DNA from: Budorcas taxicolor
Taxonomy: Eukaryota > Chordata > Mammalia > Artiodactyla > Bovidae
Assembly: GCF_023091745.1 (NCBI RefSeq)
Contig: NC_068933.1
Span: forward strand, 21,580,001 to 21,644,000
Length of the DNA: 64,000 nt
Direction of reading: 5' to 3'
In this document: positions 55,137 through 64,000 of the stretch, in pieces
Layout of the letters: the number at the start of each line of letters is the position of its first letter
Numbering within the stretch: the first letter of the stretch is position 1
Notes under the pieces: generated by a model
The model's database searches: none
What the model saw: only the letters and a program-made list of their open reading frames with translations
What the model was told of the DNA's origin: nothing
Made by a program: the position numbers and the translations under genes

Positions 55137-55414
55137 CGGAAAAGGCAATGGCACCCCACTACAGTACTCTTGCCTGGAAAATCCCATGGGCGGAGGAGCC
55201 TGGTAGGCTGTAGTCTGTGGGGTAGTGAAGAGTCGGACACAACTGAACAACTTCACTTTCACTTTTCACTTTCATGCATTGGAGAAGGAAATGGCAACCC
55301 ACTCCAGTGTTCTTGCCTGGAGAACCCCAGGGGTGGGGGAGTCTGGTGGGCTGCCATCTATGGGGTTGCACAGAGTCAGACACAACTGACACGACTTAGC
55401 AGCAGCAGCAGCAC
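55137..55414 (+). mobile_element. BOV-A2 SINE
   Basis: Dimer ending (agc)n. No clear target duplication. The first monomer carries several substitutions ('ggggtagtgaagagtcggac'). Confidence 0.94.
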
Positions 55415-55433
55415 GAAAGAATGATTATAGGGC

Positions 55434-55866
55434 ATTTGTTGTTAAGCTGCTAAGTCATGTCCAGCTCTGCGACTCCATGGACTGTAGCACACCAGTCTCC
55501 TCTGTTCTTTACTGTCTCCCGGAGTTTGCTGAAATTCATGGTCACTGAGTCAGTGATGCTATCAATCTCATCCTCTGTTGGCCCTTTCTCCTTCAATTTT
55601 TCCCTGCATCAGGGTCTTTTTCAGTGAAGCAGTTCTTTACATCAGGTGGCCAAGAGTATTGAAGCTTCAACTTCATCAGTCCTTCCAATGAATATTCAGG
55701 ACTGATTTACTTTAGGATTTACTGGTTTGATCTCCTTACAGTGCAAGGGACTCTTAAGAGTCATCTCCAGCGCCACTATTTGAAAGCATCTTTGGTGCTC
55801 AGCCTTCTTTATGGTTCAACTCTCACATCTGTACAACACTACAGGAAAAACCATAACTTTTGACTA
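55434..55866 (-). mobile_element. BovB LINE 3' copy, diverged
   Basis: 'gttgttaagctgctaagtca' to 'aaaaaccataacttttgact', with several small deletions. 5'-truncated. Confidence 0.9.
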
Positions 55867-56432
55867 AAGACTAATGCCTTTGTAGGGCATTTAATAAATA
55901 CTTAACCATGACATGCTGTACAAACAAGGTATGTGTGCAGATATGAGTCATTTTCACATAACAGATGGTCAGTCTGTCTTGATTTTACCATTTGCATATA
56001 AGACTGTATATCAGGAAAAATCAAACAGTAGTTTTGAGAATTACTTCTGGGTTGTTTTCAACTCTTTGCTTAAATAACAAGGCTTAAACTGCTTTTCTTG
56101 TTACAAATATCTATGTACATAGAAAATTAGTATTCTGATGACTTGGAAGAAAATAACTATCACTGGTGGATGAAAAAAGGCATGGAATCTCACAGTCTCC
56201 CTGGAAACCTTAATCTCCCAAACTGCCATTACCACTAACCTGAACTGCTAAAATAGCCTTTCTCCCTGAAAAGTCTTGATTTATCCTGTGTGGGCTTTTT
56301 CAAGTCAGCTGTACAAATTTCAAGCATAACAACCTTTTCAAAATGCAAAGTTGATCATGTTACTTGTTGGGCTTACACGTTTCAAAATTTCTGGTTTCTC
56401 TTTCCATAAAGATAAAAAGCAGTTCCTAAATA

Positions 56433-57057
56433 GATTTATTAGTCTGGATTCTCCAGAGAAACAGAACCAAAAAGGTGTGTGCGATGTTTGTGTTTTATGT
56501 TATTTATTGTTTTGGGCTTCTCTGGTGGCTCAGTGGCAAAGAATCTGCCTGCCAATGCTGGAGATGTAGGTTTGATCCCTGGATCATAAAGATCCCCTGG
56601 AGAAGGATATGGCAAACCACTCTAGTATTGTTGCCTGGGAAGTCTCATGGACAGAATAGTGTTGTGTAGGCTGTGTGTATCTTATGAAGCCTGGCAGTTT
56701 GAGACTCAGAAGATCTAAGAGTGTATACTCCAGCCCAAGTCTGAGTGCAAGAGCTAGTAAGAGCCGAAGGTAGAAAGTCCAGTTCTAGTCCAATCTGAAA
56801 ACATGAGAAGTGATGGCCCAACTTGAGGACAGGTAGAGAGAGTGAATTTTCTAACTTCACTTTCTTCAGTGGGTTGGGTGATACTAACCCACAGTGAGGA
56901 GGGCAATCTGCTTCACTCATACCGCCAATTCAGATATTCCTCTTACCCAGAAATATCCTCACAGATACATCCAGAATAATGTTTAACCTAATATCACCAA
57001 AGAGCCTGGTACCTCATGCCTCAGTCACCTTGACACAAAAAAATTATTTACCACCAC
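56433..57057. mobile_element. Old repeat nested in L2, split by Bov-tA
   Basis: Starts 'agtctggattctccagagaa' then 'acagaaccaa', and ends with 'acatccagaataatgtttaa' and a 'gtcaccttgacac' block. Flanked by gatttatta / gatttatag near 56432 and 57058, a possible target duplication. Class uncertain. Confidence 0.5.
56514..56665 (+). mobile_element. Bov-tA SINE, 3'-truncated
   Basis: 'gggcttctctggtggctcag', 'gtttgatccctggatcataa', 'ggaagtctcatggacagaat'. It stops about 50 bp early. Confidence 0.9.
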
Positions 57058-57502
57058 CGATTTATAGGCCCTGTGTACTGTAGACCCTGCCTGGCTCCGT
57101 TTCATTGTATATCAGTCTGCCCTGTGTCCTCTATGTCCTGTTAAGCAAACTTCCTTCCTTCCTTTCTTTTAAAAAAAAATCTCTTCTCCTGACCATGGTA
57201 TTTGCTCATATTTTGCCCTTTAAAAACCATCATCTATTTTTTGGATTTTTTAAAATTATCCTTCATATTTCAGTTCAGGTATCATCTATTCAGAAAAACA
57301 TTTCACTGCTCTCTTTCAGTTGCCCCTTCCAACTCTTATTTTCCTCAGTACATTTACCCTAATATGTAATTATCCACTGACAAAGGTTCCATGGTTGACA
57401 CTTTATCACTTTTTTCTTACCATTGTATTACTAGAGTCTCCTGCAGGGTCTCTATAAAGTGTAGGCTTAACATCTACTTGCTAAATGAATAAAACTTGTG
57501 TT

Positions 57503-57540
57503 CACATCCACACCTACACCTATACCCACACCCACACCCA
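57503..57540 (+). repeat. (CCACAC)n-like simple repeat
   Basis: Imperfect six-base C/A repeat, 'ccacacctacacctataccc' and on to 'cacccacaccca'. Confidence 0.85.
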
Positions 57541-58588
57541 GGTGACCTAGGCTTGGAATTCCTGGATCAGGTCAGGAATGTGAACCCTAACGTGAAAATC
57601 AGAACAATGCAAAGAGCCCTTGGTTGTATGTTAGAAGGTTCAGTTCTTACTTATCCCTATAACATTGACCTTTTGATTTGAATAAGAAAAAAATCATCCA
57701 GCTCTCAATTTTTCTCACTTGTAGAATGAGAACACTGGAAAAAATAATTTTGGAAGTCCCTAAGATTCTAGGATTTTATAACAATTTTCAATGTATTATA
57801 TCTTATTTTAATACTATATTTTTATTTTATTATACTATTTCTGACAGTAATTCCATTTTACATGAGCTTGCTTCTTTCTTTAGCACCCACAATGTAAATC
57901 TTAGACATTGACATTAAAAATTTGAGAACTTTTTAAAGTTGAAAGAAATGACTATTATATGATATGCAACTTACACTGTTTTCTAGAGACCTACTATTTA
58001 AAATTCTCCCTAGCAGTTACATTTCCTGCTCCAGTGGCTGAAACTTCCTACTGACCAATCATGTAATTATGTGAAGAGTAGGAGTCTCAGAAAGTATAGA
58101 ATTGTACTTTTTTAAATGCCATGAATATGAATTCTCTCATTACAACTTTTGTGGAAATGCAAGGCAAAATCCAATTAATAAAATTCTAGATAGTAGACTT
58201 TTACAACTGTTTGTCTTTTGCATTAGGTTTGCATATAAGCCTTTTTTGAACTTGCGCTTATAAATGCAGCAGAAGATAAGAATCTGGTTGCATAGTTCTT
58301 TAGTTTGCATTTGAAGATTTTAAATATTATTTCTAATAATTTTTGAAATATTTTATTATTTGAAGATTCTATGAAGACGTAGCATAGCATTAAGTCTGTT
58401 TTTTCAGCATGCGATATTTAAAGTAAAGAAGTCCAATTTTGAAACCTAGTTTTTTTTTTTGTGCTTCTTATACCCTATTCTTAAAATTGTTAGAATGAAT
58501 TCAATTCTCCATTATTCTGCTCTAGGACCTCAGGTGAAATATTTGTATTCTCTGATAATATTTCTTCATTGATAAGATGGAAATAAAT
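57541..58588. other. Intergenic, nothing recognised
   Basis: AT-rich. Small frames at 57496-57911 are not supported by any motif. Confidence 0.4.
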
Positions 58589-58589
58589 A

Positions 58590-59252
58590 GTAAGATCTGG
58601 TCCCATCACTTCATGGGAAATAGATGGGGAAACAGTGGAAACAGTGTCAGACTTTAATTTTTGGGGCTCCAAAATACTGCAGATGGTGACTGCAGCCATG
58701 AAATTAGAAGACGCTTACTCCTTGGAAGAAAAGTTATGACCAGCCTAGATAGCATATTCAAAAGCCGAGACATTACTTTGCCAACAAAGGTCCGTCTAGT
58801 CAAGGCTGTGGTTTTTCCAGTGGTCATGTATGGGTGTGAGAGTTGGACTGTGAAGAAGGCTGAGCACTGAAGGATTGATGCTTTTGAACTGTGGTGTTGG
58901 AGAAGACTCTTGAGAGTCCCTTGGACTGCAAGGAGATCCAACCAGTCCATTCTGAAGGAGATAACCCTGGGATTTCTTTGGAAGAAATGATGCTAAAGCT
59001 GAAACTCCAGTACGTTGGCCACCTCATGCAAAGAGTTGACTCATTGGAAAAGACTCTGATGCTGGGAGGGATTGGGGGCAGGAGGAGAAGGGGACAACAG
59101 AGGGTAAGATGGCTGGATGGCATCACTGACTCGATGGACATGAGTCTGAGTGAACTCCGGGAGTTGGTGATGGACAGGGTTGCCTAGCGGGCTGCTATTC
59201 ATGGGGTTGCAAAGAGGTGGACACGACTGAGCAACTGAACTTAACTGAACTT
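58590..59252 (+). mobile_element. BovB LINE 3' copy
   Basis: Plus strand from 'gatctggtcccatcacttca' to the terminal 'gagcaactgaacttaactga'. Encodes GDCSHEIRRRLLLGRKVMTS, then LPTKVRLVKAVVFPVVMYGCE and, after a stop and shift, RVRWLDGITDSMDMSLSELREL. It starts after the RT YADD motif, so no catalytic core. Confidence 0.93.
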
Positions 59253-61250
59253 CATAGAGATGATGATAAGATTAAGTTAACATTCTTGATAAATTACCTA
59301 AAATACAGGTATTATATATCTATATATAGATGTACTCAATGCAATAATTATTATTACAGTATCGATGCCTTACTACCAAATATAAATGCACAAAAGCAAC
59401 ACATCAATAAATTTGACAGTTTTTAGAGCCTTACAAGACTAACGTAAAAATAAATTTAAGACATTTTCTAATCAAATCCCTTCCTTTTATAGATGAAACT
59501 ATGTTCTATAAAGAGTAAATGGCTTATAAAAAATAATTCCTGACAAGACATGATTTAATTCTCTTTAATTTACATGTCATACTCTACTTCTAAGTGGCCT
59601 AGAGATAGTTCCCAGCAAAGGAGACAGGCTTGCTTGAGAGAAATAAGATTGGATTGCTTTGACATTGATTCTGATCATCTTCTCCATTAGCCCTAATTAC
59701 CTGGGTACAGAATTTTAATGGGTGACATTAGAAATAATGTTTTCTGGAATTCAATAAAGTACCCTGTATCATGGTTTTTACTAGCTATTGCATCATATAT
59801 ATTTCTTAAAATTGTTTTCTTATTACCACTGAAGCATGATCTATTCAAATTCAAATAATGTCTTTATGTCTCATATGAATATTTCCCTTTTGAATTTTAA
59901 TATTGCTTTATCTAATACTTATCCCTTAAAATATAATAGCTGGCAAGAAGACTTTCCTGATCCTTCTGATCAATACTCAGTTCTCTTGTGTTTAAAATTC
60001 TTTAAGTACATGTAGTCTTATTTTCACTTTCAAGCAGATAATTATAACCAAGTCATATCAACACTCTTTTACTGGTCATCTGCTATACTTAAGGCTCACC
60101 TGTTTGTGAAGATGTGTTTCAGTAATTCAGATGTTTATAAAATGTGAGCAGTCCAAGTCTCATAGTCTTGTTTGGTTCCTTTGCATTACTGCTGCAGTGC
60201 AAAGCAGATGAATCTTTAGATATGAAAATTCCAAGAAATCACGCTGTCCCCTTTGCTTTGACCATGCTCACTGGTCTTTGGCTGATTACTTGCCAGTGAT
60301 TCAGTAAGAGAGTGAATGGGATGGAGGAAGAAGCCACTTCTCTTTAGTACTAACTGGGGCTTTATCTTTTTCCTCAGGAAAGTGATCAGGGTTCCTGGTG
60401 GGTTAGCATCCTTCAGCCTTGGGATAGAAAGAAGACTGATATTGAGAGTGTTCATGGCACTGACTGTATATTGAAAAAAGGATTTTCAAAGATAATGTCT
60501 GAGTTTGCTATGCAGTTAGTTTGAAGAGAAAGCAGTTATATGGGGTAACTGTCAATGACAAGATGGTAGAAAAAAACAATAAGGAACAGTCAGAAAATGT
60601 GGAAAATGGTTAATTTGAAAACTTGGCTGCAGAACTTCCTTTGTGAAGTTGTGAAGCAACGTTGTAAAAAGTAGAGGAAAAATAGGATGCACTCTATTCT
60701 TGAAAGCATACTGTGAATTATTAAATGGGTGATGATATTATAACATGAAACTAAAAAAAATGAACATGTCTCTGACTTGCCTGAAGGGGGCTCTCCAGTG
60801 AAGACTAAAAATATGTAAGAATATGAATCCTCTATGACACAGATTTAATAGTGATATGATTACAAGAGTCATTGTGAAATAGTAGGAACTTTGCTATGTA
60901 TGTTAAGGTATATTCTAATTTGTATTAGGATCATATACAAAACTTGCTTAAGTGCATCAGTATTTCCCAATTCCATATTTTATGCCTTAAATAAATTATG
61001 ACTCTCAAGTATTTAGCAGTGGTTAACAATGTGCCCCTTTTCCACACTATCAGTTTTGGGAGAGGTAGTAAAAGTGATAGCTCACTCCAACATTGCAGAA
61101 TGGATTAGAGAAGAGGCTGAATTGGCAAAGTAAGCATTGTTAGTAGCAAGCTAATCATTTCACTGGGTACCTTTGTGCTACCAAAAATTAAGACTTTAAT
61201 GAAATTTTCCTAATAAGTTTTAGGACTATGGCTATAACCTTTATGGTCTA
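59253..61250. other. Intergenic, nothing recognised
   Basis: About 2 kb without a recognised repeat or gene. The 79-codon frame at 60216-60455 (-) has no motif. Confidence 0.45.
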
Positions 61251-61251
61251 T

Positions 61252-61730
61252 CAGTTCAGTTCAGTCGCTCAGTCATGTCTGACTTTTTGTGACCCCATGA
61301 ACTGCAGCACACCAGGCCTCCCTGTCCATCACCAACTCCCGCAATTTACCTAAACGCATGTCTATTGAGTTGGTGATGCCATCCAACCATCTCATCCTCT
61401 GTCGTCCCCTTCTCCTCCTGCTTTCAATCTTTTCCAAAATCAGGGTCTTTTCAAATGAGTCAGCTCTTCACATCAGGTGGCCAAAATATTGGAGTTTCAG
61501 CTTCAACATCAGTCCTTCCAGTGAACAACCAGGGCTGATCTCCTTTAGGATTGACTGGTTGGATCTCCTTGCAGTCCAATGGACTCTCAAGAGTCTTCTC
61601 CAACACCACAGTTCAAAAGCATCAATTCTTCGGCACTCAGCTTTCTTTATAGTCCAACTCTCACATCCATACATAACTACTGGAAAAACCAAAGCCTTGA
61701 CTAGACAGACCTTTGTTGACAAAGTAATAG
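61252..61730 (-). mobile_element. BovB LINE 3' copy
   Basis: 'cagttcagttcagtcgctca' to 'acctttgttgacaaagtaat'. The reverse strand encodes LVKALVFPVVMYGCESWTIK and FELWCWRRLLRVHWTARRSN. 5'-truncated. Confidence 0.93.
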
Positions 61731-62234
61731 GTAACTGCTAATACTGAAGCTACACATGATCAATAGAAAATGTTGATAGAAATAGAAAAGTATCCCTTCC
61801 TTCTCACCTGTCCAACCACTGATTCCTTGCACACATGCATCCTTTTCAACCCTTGCCAAGTAGATGAATGCAAGTAAATAGGATAGAATAGATGAATTAA
61901 TAGATACATAAATGAATGACTGCTGTTGTCTAAATCAAGATTCTTTGGGTTTGTAAATAATGGATACCAAAATGAGATGGCTTAACCAAAAGATAATTCT
62001 AATATCTCAATAATTCTTTCAGTTATTAGAATTAACTCAAAATATCAGAGGAAAAAATTTTTTTAAAGTAAAGCTTTAAGAAGGATGGAAATCGGAGTAT
62101 TGCTGGGTGAATGGATCTTGAACACAAAGCATTCACTGTAACATGGGGGATGGTATAAGAAAAGTGTTTACTATACTGTATCATGCAGAAAAATGATAGA
62201 AATGTATCATAAAAAGAAACATACATACTATGGC
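61731..62234. other. Intergenic, nothing recognised
   Basis: AT-rich, no gene signal. Confidence 0.4.
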
Positions 62235-63185
62235 CGTAAATACATGGGTACTCTGATAACTCTCAATTTATCTCTATTTTTAACCTCTCTCCTGAACTCC
62301 ATACTTATAAATCCAACAGCCTACATGACATCTATTATTGGATGTCTCAAAGATATCTCAGTATTAATATTTCTCAACAGAGCTTTTACACATGCCCCCC
62401 ACAAATTGGTCCTCTAACTAATGTTTACACTCACAGAAAGTGATACCTCTGTTTACCCAACTATTCATGCATAAAGCTTGGAGTTATAATAGACACTTCT
62501 CTCTCACAAATCAAATATTTTTAAATTCAGCTTTCAAAATATCACTAAAATATGAAACTTCTCTCCACTTTCATCATTATCATGCTCTTGTAATCTAAGT
62601 CACCATCCATTCTCAGGTAAATTACTGCAGTCTGTTGACTCACTGAATTTGGCTTCCCTTGTAGCTCAGCTGTAAAGCATCTGCCTGCAATGCAGGAGAT
62701 GAAGGTTTGATCCCTGGGTTGTGATGATCCCCTGGAGGAGGAAATGGCAACCAACTCCAGCGTTTCTGCCAGGAAGTTCCAGTGGACAGAGGAGTATGGT
62801 GGGCTACAGTTCACGGAGTTGCGAAGAGTAAGACATGACTGAGAAACTGAACACACACACAAACACACCATACACTACCACCTCTTGACAGTCAATCTCC
62901 ATCAGTATTATCTTTTCTAAAATCAAATTGTTTTTTCTGTTTTTTTCTTAAACTCCACCAGAGTCTTCCTTTCATACCAGGAAAGTCACCCAAAGCCTTA
63001 ACTTGCCTAACATGTCCCTTTTTGGTCTGCCTTCTTCTTGGCCACCTTTCTGACTCTTCTGATACCAGTATCACTTCATTGACTCAGATTCATCAATGTA
63101 ATGCTCTGGAACCAATCTTGAAGAACTGTTTTCTGTTCTTTCATGAGATAGTCAAGTGTAGCCACAAGAGGAGACACAGGACACT
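62235..63185 (+). mobile_element. L2-like LINE, split by Bov-tA
   Basis: 'cctctctcctgaactccata', 'ggatgtctcaaagatatctc' and 'aaattactgcagtctgttga', then after the SINE 'tatcttttctaaaatcaaat' and 'ttctttcatgagatagtcaa'. Same internal order as the copy at 13160. Confidence 0.6.
62651..62868 (+). mobile_element. Bov-tA SINE
   Basis: 'ggcttcccttgtagctcagc', 'aggtttgatccctgggttgt', ending 'gagaaactgaac' with (ac)n. Confidence 0.93.
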
Positions 63186-63224
63186 CAGGAAAGCAAAGTC
63201 TATTTTACTCTCAGGTCCTAGAGA

Positions 63225-63625
63225 TGGGATTACCATATGCCATACAGGTCACAGGGAAGTGCCAGGTTTTAATCCGGTGGTAGAAGACAAGAATACTGTT
63301 CATACTGTTCATGGGGTTCCCAAGGTAAGAATACAGAAGCGGTTTGCCATTCTCTTCTCAAGTGGACCATGTTTTGTCAGAACTTTCCGCCATGATACAT
63401 CCATCTTGGGTGCCCCTACACAGCATGGCTCATAGTTTCATTGAGTTAGACAAGGCTGTGGTCCATGTGATCAGATTGGTTAGTTTTCTGTGACTGTGGT
63501 TTTCAGTTTGTCTGCCCTCTGATGGAGAAGGATAAGAGGCTTATAGAAGCTTCCTGATGGGAGAGACTGACTCAGGTTGAAAATGGGTCTTGTTCTGATG
63601 GGTAGGCCATGTTCAGTCAGTCATT
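63225..63625 (+). mobile_element. Probable BovB 5' region
   Basis: 'agcatggctcatagtttcat', 'gttagacaaggctgtggtcc', 'agttttctgtgactgtggtt' and 'tctgccctctgatggagaag' recur in ruminant DNA upstream of BovB coding sequence, as I remember it. It joins directly to the RT region at about 63626. The 137-codon frame 63022-63435 spans L2 and this unit and is not called a gene. Confidence 0.5.
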
Positions 63626-64000
63626 ATCAATAACTTCAGATATGCAGGTGACACCACCCTTATGGCAGAAAGCAAAGAACAAAAGAGCCTCTTGATAGAA
63701 GTGAAAGAGGAGAGTAAAAATGTTGGCTTAAATCTCAATGTTCAAAAACTAAGATCATGGCATCTGGTCCCAAAACTTCATGGCCAGTAGATGGGGAACC
63801 AGTGGAAACAGTGACAGACTTCATTTTCTTGGGCTCCAAAATCACTGCAGACTGTAACTGCAGCCATGAAATTAAAAGATGCTTGCTCCTTGGAAGAAAA
63901 GTTATGACCAACCTAGACAGCATATTAAAAAGCAGAGACATTACTTTGCCAACAAAGGTCCATCTAGTCAAAGCTTTGGTTTTTCCGGTAGTCTTGTATG
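63626..64000 (+). pseudogene. BovB RT and C-terminal fragment, runs off the edge
   Basis: Begins 'atcaataacttcagatatgc', encoding NNFRYAGDTTLMAE. The catalytic YADD is changed to YAGD (63641-63652), removing an active-site Asp. It continues through 'gatcatggcatctggtccca' and 'gcagccatgaaattaaaaga' to 'gtagtcttgtatg' at the window end. Most of the endonuclease and RT is missing between it and the 5' block on its left, so this is an internally deleted copy. Confidence 0.88.

Larger units (their letters stand above)
56155..57495 (+). mobile_element. L2-like LINE, split by an old repeat
   Basis: Left part to about 56432: 'aagttgatcatgttacttgt', 'ccataaagataaaaagcagt'. Right part from about 57058: 'aggccctgtgtactgtagac', 'atttcagttcaggtatcatc' and an end like 'ataaagtgtaggcttaacat...aaatgaat'. 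The order matches the same element type as at 13160. Confidence 0.6.

Noticed and set aside
63022..63435. 137-codon frame at the right end
   Set aside because: It starts in an L2-like remnant and ends in the probable BovB 5' region, so it crosses two unrelated repeats.

Overview
This window is AT-rich intergenic DNA from a ruminant, most likely a bovid (Bos or a close relative). The evidence is the repeat set. There are many copies of the tRNA-Glu-derived Bov-tA SINE, dimeric BOV-A2 and monomeric Bov-A SINEs, and fragments of the RTE-type LINE BovB, which is abundant in ruminants. There are also artiodactyl L1 3' ends, CHR-type SINEs and solo ERV LTRs, on a background of ancient mammalian MIR, L2 and L1M remnants. 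The species cannot be fixed from sequence alone. I found no host protein-coding gene, spliced exon set, rRNA, functional tRNA or CRISPR array. Every open frame that looks like protein is a decayed BovB reverse-transcriptase piece or a read-through of a SINE.

Layout. 1-9.3 kb: L2 and MIR relics, BovB 3' fragments at 1.6, 3.1 and 6.7 kb, a BOV-A2 with clear target-site duplications (TSDs) at 4.6 kb, an old L1 at 6.4-7.7 kb and three Bov-tA copies. 9.3-19 kb: an old L1 split by a younger L1 3' end, about 1.8 kb with nothing recognised, a BovB and Bov-tA pair at 12 kb, a long L2-like copy split by Bov-tA at 13.2-14.5 kb, L2 with an inserted CHR SINE at 15-16 kb, and a second CHR at 17.4 kb. 19-29.4 kb: the first solo LTR, a BOV-A2, a 2.4 kb L1M carrying two younger insertions, and a 1.8 kb BovB with most of the RT (26.25-28.08 kb). 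30.6-34 kb: a multi-layer nest in which one BovB is interrupted by an LTR, a Bov-tA and a second BovB. 34-46 kb: L2 remnants, a third long BovB (39.07-40.85 kb), a twin-primed L1 (41.3-41.9 kb) and a comparatively repeat-poor stretch (42-46 kb). 46-56 kb: an L1 split by Bov-tA, another L1 3' end split by the best-preserved BovB (48.03-50.00 kb, with a 337-residue open frame), a 3 kb L1M interrupted by Bov-tA and a third LTR, then three Bov-A/BOV-A2 copies within 1.1 kb. 56-64 kb: an L2 split by an old repeat, BovB fragments at 58.6 and 61.25 kb, an L2 split by Bov-tA at 62.2-63.2 kb, and an internally deleted BovB running off the right edge.

Functionally the window is a record of retrotransposition. 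The RT pieces are broken by stops, frameshifts, deletions or active-site change, so none looks competent as it stands. The most informative features are the nesting order, the TSDs that give exact insertion boundaries, a same-site double insertion at 41.3-42.0 kb, and a 38 bp BovB scrap next to a 14 bp-stem palindrome at 47.9 kb. I did not find an undescribed gene system. Old-repeat family names come from remembered consensus similarity and need a RepeatMasker run to confirm.
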